From Woeseiaceae bacterium (GTDB lineage Bacteria > Pseudomonadota > Gammaproteobacteria > Steroidobacterales > Woeseiaceae), in NCBI GenBank assembly GCA_013043165.1, contig JABDOQ010000038.1, forward strand, positions 1-36,152: 36,152 nt of DNA, written 5' to 3'. The position numbers and the translations under genes are program-made. The notes under the pieces were generated by a model, which made no database searches, had not been told where the DNA came from, and saw only the letters and a list, made by a program, of their open reading frames with translations. Every line of letters starts with the position of its first letter. Position 1 is the first letter of the stretch. Below, in pieces: positions 10,391 to 18,096 of the stretch.

Positions 10391-10497
10391 GTCAGAACCC
10401 TTGGTTAGCGGACCGCCTAGAGTACCAAACTGGGCGCGAATTAGGCTGAATCAACCCCCCGGGGAGTCCGGATTTTGCTGTCGCTACCGGGCCACCA

Positions 10498-11379
10498 TCA
10501 CTTGCGGCATAAACTGACGCCACCGTTCACGGTCGAAATATCGACGCGGCCATCGCCGTCGCCTTCGGTAAAGCTCAAAGACCAGCCGGGTGTGTACTTG
10601 CTGCTGCGCTCCGGCTCGGGCCCGAAACAGTTGCGAATGCGGCCGTTGATCGTGCTGACATCGATTTTCGCTGAAACGTCGCCGACGAGCTCCACGTCGA
10701 CATCGCCGTTGACGGTCTCGGCAGCCAGCTTGCCGTCCTGCCGAAGTTCCGCATGGAACAACAGGTCGCCGTTGACGACGCTCAAATCAGCACGCGAGAA
10801 CGAACCTTCATCGACGATAACATCCCCCGATACGGACTCTGCCCTGACCGTACCCGATACGCGGAACAGCGTAACGTCGCCGGACACGGTGCTCGCCGTC
10901 GTCTCGGTATCGCTTTTGTCACCATCGATCTCAACGTCGCCACTCACCGATTCGGCCATTACGTCGTTGCCGGCGGACTCGGTTGAAACGTCACCGCTCA
11001 CCGTTTGCAGGCGCTGTTCGCCCATTACGTCGGTCACGTCGATGTCGGCGCTGACGCCGCTAATGTCGATCGAACTTCCCTGCGGGACGCTGATGCGCAA
11101 ATCACTTTCGATTCCACGCCCGCCACGCCTGGGCACCTTGACCTTGATCGTAACCCTGTCCCTGTTACGTTCGAAAATGAGTTCTTCGACGTTGCGCCCC
11201 AAAGTACCGGTGACTTCGACTGCGTCCCTGGTCCAGCCTGTCACGGTAATGGAGCCCGCGATATTCGAAATGTTGACCTGTCCGTCGGGCGCTGCGTCGA
11301 GCGTCTTGTCGACCTCTTCTGCCACTACCGGCATGACGAGCAGGAAGCTCAGGATAATTGTAATCAGTTTGTTCATCAT
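10498..11379 (-). CDS. Exported DUF4097-type beta-strand repeat protein
   Basis: The protein has a signal peptide (MMNKLITIILSFLLVMPVVAEE) and then a regular series of short beta repeats with the recurring V-x-G-D or VNGD/TVSGDV motif (TVSGDVSTES, SVSGDVEIDG, TVSGDVTLFR, SVSGDVIVDEG, TVNGDVDVEL, TINGRIRN, TVNGGVSL), typical of the DUF4097/adhesin-like right-handed beta family. Two cysteines near the C-terminus (NCFGPE, SLCRK) could form a disulfide. ATG 11379 is preferred over 11394 because AGAGAG lies just upstream. It is the third gene after an ECF sigma factor and its anti-sigma factor, so it is probably a regulon member or part of the sensing branch. The function of this family is unclear. 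Confidence 0.8.
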   Translation of the reverse strand: MMNKLITIILSFLLVMPVVAEEVDKTLDAAPDGQVNISNIAGSITVTGWTRDAVEVTGTLGRNVEELIFERNRDRVTIKVKVPRRGGRGIESDLRISVPQGSSIDISGVSADIDVTDVMGEQRLQTVSGDVSTESAGNDVMAESVSGDVEIDGDKSDTETTASTVSGDVTLFRVSGTVRAESVSGDVIVDEGSFSRADLSVVNGDLLFHAELRQDGKLAAETVNGDVDVELVGDVSAKIDVSTINGRIRNCFGPEPERSSKYTPGWSLSFTEGDGDGRVDISTVNGGVSLCRK

Positions 11380-11416
11380 CGTTCTCTCTTGCATTACCGG
11401 CCGGTGAAAGCACCGG

Positions 11417-11965
11417 CTAGATATCGTTTCGCATCATGACGTTTCTCGTCAGGCCGCCTACTCTGCGGAGCACCGAGAGCTCGTCACGATAGGCCTTGAT
11501 AAGTTTCGCCTGCAGGTGAGCGTTACCGGGATCCCGCTCGAGCGCCTGGTTAATATCGAAAATCGCTTGCTGCAGGAATTCGAGGTTGGTCGCGATTTCA
11601 GCGCGTGTTTGCGGCGACAGCCGCGCAAGCTCGACGTCGAGCTGTGCGACGAGCGAGTTGCGTGCGTCCTGAAAATCGGGTCCCAGGGTATAGCGACTGC
11701 CGAACGAAGTCTGTTCAAAAATCAGGTCCGGCGCCACACTTGTTACGGGACCCTGCTGACCTTTCACGGCGACGTAGGTCACGGCCGACGACGCGCCGAT
11801 TAACAGCACGATGGCGGCCGCCTGTGCAAACATCGCTGTCCAGCGTGGGCGACGCGGCGAATGAATCGCGTTGGCAATGCCCGCCCACAGGTCTCGGTCC
11901 GGACTGATTTCGGTTTTCAGTCGCCTTGCCGCCGCCGCCAGTTTGTCATCGTTGAATTCGGTCAT
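11417..11965 (-). CDS. Probable membrane-bound anti-sigma factor
   Basis: A 182-aa protein with a soluble N-terminal region of about 45 residues (DDKLAAAARRLKTEISPDRDLWAGIANAI), one transmembrane helix (FAQAAAIVLLIGASSAVTYVAV) and a periplasmic helical domain (NSLVAQLDVELARLSPQTRAEIATNLEFLQQAIFDINQALERDPGN). The start overlaps the sigma-factor stop as ATGA. The topology and gene order fit a transmembrane anti-sigma factor that holds the ECF sigma factor at the membrane; there is no recognisable zinc-binding HxxxCxxC motif. The assignment rests mainly on context. Confidence 0.75.
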   Translation of the reverse strand: MTEFNDDKLAAAARRLKTEISPDRDLWAGIANAIHSPRRPRWTAMFAQAAAIVLLIGASSAVTYVAVKGQQGPVTSVAPDLIFEQTSFGSRYTLGPDFQDARNSLVAQLDVELARLSPQTRAEIATNLEFLQQAIFDINQALERDPGNAHLQAKLIKAYRDELSVLRRVGGLTRNVMMRNDI

Positions 11966-12564
11966 TCTTCAAATTCCTGTTGCTTCAATTGTTGCGCCAG
12001 CAGCCTGCGCGCGCGATGCAGCTGTGCTTTGCTGGTGCCCACCGCGATGCCCAGCATGTTGCCGGCCTCTTCGTGGCTATACCCGTAGACGGCATGCAGG
12101 ACGAAGACATGCCGGGCGCCTGCCGGCAGCCGGTCAACGGCCCGGGCCAGATCTCTGAGCTCCGCCTCATCGCCCGGGGCCACTGGCGCCGGCGTTGTGT
12201 CGGCAACAGCCTGGATGCGATCCTGCTCACGTTTCGATTTTCGAATGCGCCCCAGCACCGTGTTAACCGCGATGCGATGCAGCCAAGTCGCGAAGGCGCT
12301 GTCACCACGAAATTTTGCCAGCTTGTTCCACGCCTGGATAAATGCGTCCTGCGTACAGTCTTCTGCCTCGCTAACATTGCCGGTCATCCTCAGACAGAGT
12401 CCATAAACCTTGTCTACGTGCAATCGATAGAGGGATTCGAAAGCTCGCGCGTCGGACCGCTGCGCCCGGCTGATCCAGGCGGCCTCATCGGCGACTCCGT
12501 CGGATGTCGTAGAAATCATCGATTGACTATAGTCGCTGCTGTTTGCGGTCAAAAGCGCTGACAA
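11962..12564 (-). CDS. ECF RNA polymerase sigma factor
   Basis: A 200-aa sigma-70 family protein of ECF type. Region 2 is clear (FESLYRLHVDKVYGLCLRMTGN, EAEDCTQDAFIQAWNKLAKFRGDSAFATWLHRIAVNTVLGRIRK), as is region 4 with its helix-turn-helix (LRDLARAVDRLPAGARHVFVLHAVYGYSHEEAGNMLGIAVGTSKAQLHRARRLL). The longest start is TTG 12564, preceded by GGGAG at 10-nt spacing; ATG 12519 (MISTTSDG) is the alternative but has no ribosome binding site. First of three minus-strand genes with an anti-sigma factor and a DUF4097 protein, so likely an envelope-responsive sigma module; the inducing signal is unknown. Confidence 0.93.
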   Translation of the reverse strand: MSALLTANSSDYSQSMISTTSDGVADEAAWISRAQRSDARAFESLYRLHVDKVYGLCLRMTGNVSEAEDCTQDAFIQAWNKLAKFRGDSAFATWLHRIAVNTVLGRIRKSKREQDRIQAVADTTPAPVAPGDEAELRDLARAVDRLPAGARHVFVLHAVYGYSHEEAGNMLGIAVGTSKAQLHRARRLLAQQLKQQEFEE

Positions 12565-12642
12565 GTGCTTTTTCTCCCTTTATCGTGTCCTTTGGATACC
12601 GTTGCGCCCGTTTTGGTTTGAAAATAGTGGCCCCGCAGAGCC

Positions 12643-12663
12643 AAAAAAATCGCTCAAGCGACT
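12643..12663 (-). terminator. Weak hairpin plus T7 upstream of the sigma-factor gene
   Basis: Read on the minus strand, TCGC-TTGA-GCGA (extendable to 6 bp with a G-U pair) is followed by seven T (12649-12643). The form is that of a short intrinsic terminator in the 5' region of the sigma-factor operon. The stem is short, so real activity is uncertain. Confidence 0.35.
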
Positions 12664-12680
12664 GTGTTTGTTTACTATTC

Positions 12681-12689
12681 TGGTATCAT
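12681..12689 (+). promoter_or_regulatory. Candidate extended -10 promoter for the GGDEF/EAL gene
   Basis: TGGTATCAT carries the extended -10 TG and a 5/6 match to TATAAT, with no convincing -35. It would start RNA near 12696, giving a 5' leader of about 140 nt before ATG 12834. The 12565-12833 divergent gap otherwise shows only an 8-codon ATG...TAA frame at 12791-12817. Confidence 0.3.
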
Positions 12690-12833
12690 GCGACTGGCCT
12701 CCTGCAAGCTCGGCCGTCACCTCGGCAGAACCGAAGAAGTAAAACAATATATGGCACCCACAGACGCTTGTCCGTTTTCAGAACGATTTCATGAAACCAC
12801 GGGTAAGTTGCCACTAACGGTTGCGAGTTGCTG

Positions 12834-14942
12834 ATGTCGGGGCACTCGATTCTCTACCTGGGCCGCGGCGAATTCGCGGCCGACTATCTTGGAGAATTGG
12901 AAACCCTTCCTTGCTGCACCATGCTGACGCGCAGCGCAGCGCTCTGTTTGCCCATCGATGCGGCCTCTGTTGTCGATCTCGTTCTCCTCGAAGTCGGGCC
13001 GTCAATCGCGCAGTCGGGGCAATCGCTCAACAGCATTATTCACGCGCTCGAGCCATACCCGGTCATTGCGCTGACACAGAAAGAACATGAGCATCGCGGC
13101 ATCGCCGCGGTAGTGGCCGGTGCCGAGGCTTATATTTGCGTCGACGACGTCACAGTTGAAAGCCAGGACGCGATTTTTGAACACGCCGTTCAACGCAGCG
13201 ACCTGCAGCGCCGGCTTTCGGACACGGATATGACGGTGTTGTCCATACTCAAGGACATCAACGATGGCGTTATCATCGTGGACAACGCAGGCCATGTACT
13301 CGATATCAATCCGGCGGCCCGATCCATCCTCGGCCTGGCACCACGGTCACAGCCGGACCCGAGCTGGGAGCAGACTTTTTGCTGCATTGACGAGCACGGT
13401 GAAACCTATCGGAACTCTGCAGACCTGCCGCTCGTTCGCGCCCGCAACGGCGAGAAGTTTGCGGCCCAGGTCGCCATCTACCGCGCGCCGGAACAGCCCG
13501 ATACGGTGCTAAGCCTGAACGGCCAGGGACTGTTCGACGGCAACCGGGAACTTATAGGCGGCGTCATAACTTTCCGTGACATCACCGAGCTCACTCGCCG
13601 GACATCCGAGCTCGAGAAACGAGCGCAATTCGACGAACTCACGGGACTGGCCAATCGCGGCCTGTTTACCGAGCAGCTGACGCGCGCCGTCGGACGAAGC
13701 CAGCGCAAGTCCGCGCCGCTCGCCACCCTCTTTATCGACCTCGACCGCTTCAAGTCCGTCAACGATACGCTGGGACATGATGTTGGTGACGCGCTGCTAT
13801 GCGAAGTCGCACAACGCCTGCAGGCGAACCTGCGAATCGGCGACTTCGTCGGGCGCTGGGGCGGCGACGAATTCGTTGTATGCCTCGAGGATTTTGGCGA
13901 AGCCAGCAATGCGGCCGCCGCCGCGCAAAAACTGTTGCTGGTTCTGTCCGAGAAGTACGAGCTTGGCGCGAGCGAAGTGTATGCGACGCCAAGTATCGGC
14001 ATCGCGATGTATCCCGATTCGGGTGACAACGCCGCGCGGCTCATAAAGGCCGCAGACGTAGCGATGTTCGAAGCAAAGAAACGCGGCGGCGATCGTTTTC
14101 AGTATTACTCCAGGGCACTCAATACCCAGCTTGCACAGCGCGAAGAACTCGAAGTCGGGCTGCGGCACGCATTGGTCCGCGATGAGTTCGTGTTGCACTA
14201 TCAGCCACGTATCGATGTCTCGAGCGGACGCCTGATCGGTCTTGAAGCGTTACTGCGCTGGCAGCACCCTCGATTTGGTCTGCTGGCACCGGCGCGCTTC
14301 CTGCCCATTCTTGAAAGCAGCGGCCTGATCCACTCTGCCGGCGAATGGGTCATCGCAACGGCCTGCCGGCAGCTCGCCGCATGGCAGCACCGCTTTGAGC
14401 TTCCCGACCTTTCGCTCGCCATCAACCTGTCAACGCAACAGCTGATGCACGACCGGCTGGTGCAGGCGGTCGCCAAGGCGCTTTCCGATACAACACTCGA
14501 TCCCGGCTGTATCGAGCTCGAGATTGGTGACGACGATATCGTTCGCCAGCGCAGCAGCGAACTGGAAACATTGCGCAACCTGAGAAAGCTCGGCGTCCGG
14601 ATCTCACTCGATCATTTTGGCACGCGCGACGTGTCCTTCGAATCGCTCGACAATGGTTTCATCGACAGCTTTGTTCTCGATCAATCGTTGATTTCCGACG
14701 TCGAGGAAAACAGCAGCCACCAGCGCATCATTCGTGCCGCCATTGCGATGGCGCAGGGCCTCGATATCGAGGTGGCTGCAGAGGGCGTCGAGACGCTGAC
14801 GCAACTCGAGTTCCTGAGGAGCTGCAACTGCGACCTGGCACAGGGCTTTTTGATCAGCAAACCGATGCAGCCGGAGAAAGTCGCGGCGATCCTGCGAAGC
14901 GAAATCGCCGGCACCAGCCTCCTCGCCCGCGGAATGCCGTAA
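12834..14942 (+). CDS. Receiver-like/PAS/GGDEF/EAL cyclic-di-GMP protein with degenerate EAL
   Basis: A 702-aa cytosolic protein. Residues 1-120 resemble a pseudo-receiver (SILYLGRGEF..., VDLVLLEVG, PVIALTQKEHEHRGIAAVVAGAEAYI). A PAS domain follows at about 130-255 (ILKDINDGVIIVDNAGHVLDINPAA), then GGDEF at about 260-425 and EAL at about 435-700. GGDEF is intact (343-347), with an RxxD product-inhibition site (R334-D337) exactly five residues before it, so diguanylate cyclase activity is likely. In the EAL domain E471, N531, E563 and AEGVE (649-653) are kept, but DDFGTG is DHFGTR (H594), the catalytic Lys position is Val614 and ELTES reads EIGDD, so phosphodiesterase activity is doubtful. ATG 12834 is preferred over TTG 12828. 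Confidence 0.92.
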   Translation: MSGHSILYLGRGEFAADYLGELETLPCCTMLTRSAALCLPIDAASVVDLVLLEVGPSIAQSGQSLNSIIHALEPYPVIALTQKEHEHRGIAAVVAGAEAYICVDDVTVESQDAIFEHAVQRSDLQRRLSDTDMTVLSILKDINDGVIIVDNAGHVLDINPAARSILGLAPRSQPDPSWEQTFCCIDEHGETYRNSADLPLVRARNGEKFAAQVAIYRAPEQPDTVLSLNGQGLFDGNRELIGGVITFRDITELTRRTSELEKRAQFDELTGLANRGLFTEQLTRAVGRSQRKSAPLATLFIDLDRFKSVNDTLGHDVGDALLCEVAQRLQANLRIGDFVGRWGGDEFVVCLEDFGEASNAAAAAQKLLLVLSEKYELGASEVYATPSIGIAMYPDSGDNAARLIKAADVAMFEAKKRGGDRFQYYSRALNTQLAQREELEVGLRHALVRDEFVLHYQPRIDVSSGRLIGLEALLRWQHPRFGLLAPARFLPILESSGLIHSAGEWVIATACRQLAAWQHRFELPDLSLAINLSTQQLMHDRLVQAVAKALSDTTLDPGCIELEIGDDDIVRQRSSELETLRNLRKLGVRISLDHFGTRDVSFESLDNGFIDSFVLDQSLISDVEENSSHQRIIRAAIAMAQGLDIEVAAEGVETLTQLEFLRSCNCDLAQGFLISKPMQPEKVAAILRSEIAGTSLLARGMP

Positions 14943-14995
14943 GCGACCGCCTGCCACACCCACCGACTCTCCCCACACTTTTGCCAGCGACGTTT

Positions 14996-15017
14996 CAGAC
15001 CACCCAAGCGGTCTGAC
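14996..15017. repeat. Short inverted repeat in the intergenic region
   Basis: TCAGACC and GGTCTGA form a perfect 7-bp dyad with an 8-nt loop, 54 bp after the GGDEF/EAL stop. No U-tract follows. It may help terminate transcription or be part of the neighbouring REP-like unit. Confidence 0.5.
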
Positions 15018-15030
15018 GACCGCCGCTGTC

Positions 15031-15058
15031 GCTTCGCGCCCTGGGGGCGCTCCTACAG
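15031..15058 (-). repeat. REP-like palindromic unit
   Basis: On the minus strand it reads TGTAGGAGC, then the hairpin GCGCCC-CCA-GGGCGC, then GAAGCG. A GTAGGAG head followed by a GC-rich hairpin is the form of REP sequences known from Pseudomonas and Xanthomonas. One copy was seen in this window. Confidence 0.55.
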
Positions 15059-15061
15059 GTG

Positions 15062-15157
15062 GCACGATTGAGCAGCGGCGACGAGTGCGGGGTGTTTTGC
15101 GAAGCGACGTTGCGCAAGCTGGAGCCAGCAAAAATTCCCCGCGCTCGTCGCCGCGGC
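15062..15157. repeat. 96-bp structured intergenic repeat, copy 1
   Basis: Shares about 89% identity with 28463-28558 (beginning GGCACGATTGAGCAGCGGC and ending CTCGTCGCCGCGG in both). An 18-bp outer stem pairs 15076-15093 with the segment ending near 15155; inside are TTTTGC/GCAAAA and the small hairpin GCTGG-AG-CCAGC. It lies between convergent genes, 34 bp beyond the DUF2007 stop. Confidence 0.85.
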
Positions 15158-15190
15158 CGGCTGCCTTGTCCAACCCAGATTGTTGGGTGC

Positions 15191-15496
15191 TTAGTCGACA
15201 GACGTGCTGCAGTTCCAGCATGCCGCGAACTGCCCCTCGTTTTCCTCGCCGCATTTCTTGCACCGCCATGTTGCACTCGGACTTTCGGAGTCCACGGATG
15301 TAATAAGCTGCGTCGCGCGATCGAAGTCGAGATCGTTGATCACCCAGAGCTCCGGCCAGGTTTCGACGAACGGCATTTCGCCCATGATTGAGCCGAGATG
15401 CTCATTGCGAATTTGTGCTGGAATGCCCTCGGCCGCCAACAGGTTTTTGTAATGGTTGATCGTGATCAGCGAATCGGCTGACGTCAGCTTTTTCAT
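15191..15496 (-). CDS. DUF2007 domain plus zinc-ribbon protein
   Basis: A 101-aa protein. Residues 1-68 match the DUF2007 (putative signal-transducing) fold: ADSLITINHYKNLLAAEGIPAQIRNEHLG..., then LWVINDLDFDRATQLI. The C-terminus is a four-cysteine zinc ribbon C-x2-C-x11-C-x2-C (CKKCGEENEGQFAACWNC). DUF2007 folds as a small alpha/beta domain related to PII-like ligand binders; no function is established. The start overlaps the trpA stop as ATGA, so it is the last translated gene of the trp operon. Whether it acts in tryptophan metabolism or only shares the transcript cannot be told from sequence. Confidence 0.82.
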   Translation of the reverse strand: MKKLTSADSLITINHYKNLLAAEGIPAQIRNEHLGSIMGEMPFVETWPELWVINDLDFDRATQLITSVDSESPSATWRCKKCGEENEGQFAACWNCSTSVD

Positions 15497-16266
15497 TGGC
15501 CGATCAGGGACTGCAGGTAAGGCTGTGGATCGTCGCCGCGCTCCAGCACTTCAACGAGCGCCGAGCCAACGATCGCACCCGCCGCGTGCTTGCCCACGGC
15601 TGCGACATCATCGTACGTCCGTATACCGAAACCCGCGCACACGGGCAGCGACGACAGGCCTGCAACCTTGTCCAGGTACTGAGTCAGGTCGGCCGGGAGC
15701 CCGGCATCGCCACCGGTTATTCCCGTGATCGTCACTGCGTACACGAAACCACGCGATGCGTCGCAAAGCGTTTGCAATCGTTTCTCCGGTGTTGCCGGAG
15801 TCACGAGTTGAACAAGACCGAGGCCCTTTGCTTCGAGCGCGGCCCGCAGGTCTGCACTTTCTTCGAACGGCAGGTCCGGAACGATAAAGCCGCACACGCC
15901 GGCCGCCAGCGCCCGATCGGCAAGTTTGTCGTAGCCGAATGCAAGCAGCGGATTCAGGTACGACATCATGACCAACGGCGCATCGATCTCGCTGCCGGCT
16001 GCGTCGAGCTGATCGAAAATCCATTTGAGACTGACGCCCTGTCGCAACGCCTCGAAACTCGAGCGCTGAATAGTCATGCCATCCGCCATCGGGTCGGAAA
16101 ACGGAATGCCGAGCTCGACAACATCACCGACCGCTGCGATCGCTTTCAATGTGTCGATGAAGTCCGCCGGTTTCGGATAGCCCGCCGTTATGAACGGCAC
16201 GAGTGCGGGCCGACCCGATTTCGTCGCAGCGGCGATGGCTGCAGTAATGCGTTCATGCGCCTGCAT
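15493..16266 (-). CDS. trpA: Tryptophan synthase alpha subunit
   Basis: Cleaves indole-3-glycerol phosphate to indole and glyceraldehyde-3-phosphate; indole passes through the tunnel to TrpB. The 257-aa TIM barrel shows PFITAGYP, the catalytic Glu51 (VELGIPFSDP) and Asp62 (MADG), MSYLNPLLAFGY, GFIVPDLPFEE, VTPATPEKR, ITGITGG and VCAGFGIRT. The usual Pro after ADG is Met here (ADGMTIQ). It overlaps the end of trpB by 14 nt and shares ATGA with the DUF2007 gene. Confidence 0.97.
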   Translation of the reverse strand: MQAHERITAAIAAATKSGRPALVPFITAGYPKPADFIDTLKAIAAVGDVVELGIPFSDPMADGMTIQRSSFEALRQGVSLKWIFDQLDAAGSEIDAPLVMMSYLNPLLAFGYDKLADRALAAGVCGFIVPDLPFEESADLRAALEAKGLGLVQLVTPATPEKRLQTLCDASRGFVYAVTITGITGGDAGLPADLTQYLDKVAGLSSLPVCAGFGIRTYDDVAAVGKHAAGAIVGSALVEVLERGDDPQPYLQSLIGQ

Positions 16267-17506
16267 GGCTGCGGGTCCTCGCCGGGTACTGGGTCAGCGT
16301 CGGCATATCCTTGTCGCCGCGTCCGGAGTTGCCTATCAGTATTCGCTTGCCGGGATGCTTTTTCGCATACTCTTTCGCCGCGGCGAATGCATGCGACGTT
16401 TCGAGTGCGGTCAGTATGCCCTCGCTCGCACAGAGTTCTTCCAGCGCTTCGAGTGCCTCGTCATCGGTTGCCGATATGTATTTCACGCGGCCGGTGGCCT
16501 GCAGCAGCGCATGCTCGGGTCCTACGCCAGAGTAGTCGAGCCCTGCCGAGATCGAGTGTGTCTCCTGCACCTGTCCGTCGTCATCCTGCAGGATAATCGT
16601 GTAAGAGCCCTGCAGGACGCCCGGTGTACCGGTTGCGAGCGTCGCCGCGTTCTGCCCGAGGCCGTTGCCAGTGCCGCCGGCCTCGACGCCGATGAGTTCT
16701 ATGTCGTCGCCGAGCAGCGGATAGAACAGACCGATGGCGTTCGAGCCGCCGCCGACACAGGCGAACGCGACGTCGGGCAAGCCTCCCGCGAGGTCGATCA
16801 TTTGCTGCCGGGCTTCCTCTCCGATGACCGACTGCAGCTCACGCACGAGGTACGGATACGGGTGTGCCCCGACCGCGGACCCCAACAGGTAGTAGATGCC
16901 CTCGGGATCCGTTACCCAGGTACGAAGCGCTTCGTCGATGGCCGCCCGCAGGGTCTTGTCACCGGATTCCACGGCAACAACTTCTGCGCCGAGCCGCAGC
17001 ATGCGATCGACATTGGGTGCCTGGCGCTGCATGTCGACGGCGCCCATGTACACGCTGCACGGCAGCCCGACACGCGCACAGGCCGCAGCCGATGCAACGC
17101 CGTGCTGCCCGGCGCCGGTTTCAGCAATGACGCGTTTGGCGCCGAGCCGTTTTGCAAGGATCGCCTGGCCGATTGCATTGTTGATCTTGTGTGCGCCCGT
17201 GTGGGCAAGGTCTTCGCGCTTTAGCCAAACGTCAGCGCCCCAGCTTTCACTGAGCCGCGGCGCATACGTCAGTGCCGTCGGTCGGCCGACCCACTCGTGC
17301 AGCTCCTTGCGGAACTCGGCCTGGAACGACGCGTCATGCAGATGCTCGCGCACACCGGCCTCGAGTCGCTCGAACGCCGGTACCAGTGTTTCCGGCACGT
17401 AACGACCGCCGAACGGACCGAATCGCCCGCGCGCGTCGGGCAGCTCGCCGCGAATGGCCGCCGCCAGAAGTGCTGATGCCTCGTCGGCTTGCAGCAGTGC
17501 ACTCAT
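16253..17506 (-). CDS. trpB: Tryptophan synthase beta subunit
   Basis: PLP enzyme that condenses indole with serine to tryptophan. At 417 aa it belongs to the TrpB1 class, with RFGPFGGRYVPETL, LKREDLAHTGAHKINN (PLP-binding Lys107), ETGAGQHG, VGGGSNAIG (phosphate loop), GLDYSGVGPEH, EGILTALETSHA and ISGRGDKD-like GNSGRGDKDM. A short 18-residue N-terminal extension precedes the conserved part. The start (17506) shares ATGA with the trpF stop, so subunits are made in step; trpA follows with a 14-nt overlap. Confidence 0.97.
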   Translation of the reverse strand: MSALLQADEASALLAAAIRGELPDARGRFGPFGGRYVPETLVPAFERLEAGVREHLHDASFQAEFRKELHEWVGRPTALTYAPRLSESWGADVWLKREDLAHTGAHKINNAIGQAILAKRLGAKRVIAETGAGQHGVASAAACARVGLPCSVYMGAVDMQRQAPNVDRMLRLGAEVVAVESGDKTLRAAIDEALRTWVTDPEGIYYLLGSAVGAHPYPYLVRELQSVIGEEARQQMIDLAGGLPDVAFACVGGGSNAIGLFYPLLGDDIELIGVEAGGTGNGLGQNAATLATGTPGVLQGSYTIILQDDDGQVQETHSISAGLDYSGVGPEHALLQATGRVKYISATDDEALEALEELCASEGILTALETSHAFAAAKEYAKKHPGKRILIGNSGRGDKDMPTLTQYPARTRSHAGA

Positions 17507-18096
17507 AGCTCTTTCTCCGCGGCTTGCGCCGCACTGATGAACTCTTTTATCAACCGCGCATCCTTTTCGCCGGGAGCGGACTCGACGCCACTGGACACGT
17601 CAACTCCGGATGGCCTTACCCTTTTAATGGCAGCCGCGACATTTTCCGGGTCGAGCCCGCCGGCCAGGATCATGCCACCGGACGGCGCGAGGCGTGCCGC
17701 CGCCGACCAGTCTACCGTCTCTCCCCGGCCGCTTCTTGCTCCTTCATACACCCAGGTGCCCGTAGCGTCGGGCATCGATTGTCCTTCACGATAAACGGGC
17801 CAGCGCTCGACCGATGCGGGAATCTCGAGGCGATCGAAGTCCTCTGCATCGGTCTGCAGGACATCGGGTTCGAGCTGCTGCAGCACGCGCTGCCATTCGT
17901 CGTTTGCCGGATGCAGCATGACCGCAACACGTTTCACGCTGCGCGGCACGTCACCGCTGATTGATCGGGCACGCTCGGGCGTAACCCTGCGGGGCGAATC
18001 GGCGAACACGAACCCGATTGCCGCGGCCCCGGCCTCGATGGCAACGGCTACGTGGCGCCTGTCGCGCAGCCCGCAAATTTTGATGAGCAGGCTCAT
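17503..18096 (-). CDS. trpF: Phosphoribosylanthranilate isomerase
   Basis: Converts N-(5-phosphoribosyl)anthranilate to CdRP by Amadori rearrangement. The 197-aa protein starts LLIKICGLRD (general-base Cys8) and keeps GFVFADSPRRVTPERA, KRVAVML, ILAGGLDPENVAAAI and VDVSSGVESAPGEKD. The usual LHGDE and FDW motifs are altered (LQTDAED; GETVDWS with the Asp retained), so it is a divergent but apparently functional TrpF. Unlike in enterics, trpF is separate from trpC; the two overlap as ATGA. Confidence 0.93.
   Translation of the reverse strand: MSLLIKICGLRDRRHVAVAIEAGAAAIGFVFADSPRRVTPERARSISGDVPRSVKRVAVMLHPANDEWQRVLQQLEPDVLQTDAEDFDRLEIPASVERWPVYREGQSMPDATGTWVYEGARSGRGETVDWSAAARLAPSGGMILAGGLDPENVAAAIKRVRPSGVDVSSGVESAPGEKDARLIKEFISAAQAAEKEL

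Noticed and set aside
12791..12817. 8-codon frame ATG...TAA ahead of the GGDEF/EAL gene as a leader peptide
   Set aside because: No ribosome binding site, no codon bias pointing to attenuation and no terminator between it and the gene.
15062..15157. CRISPR or tRNA-like element
   Set aside because: Only two distant copies in the window, no spacer array, and the fold lacks a cloverleaf or acceptor CCA.
15496..17224. Two long plus-strand frames (366 and 344 codons)
   Set aside because: Antisense to trpA and trpB; composition is Arg/Cys/His-rich with no recognisable domain.
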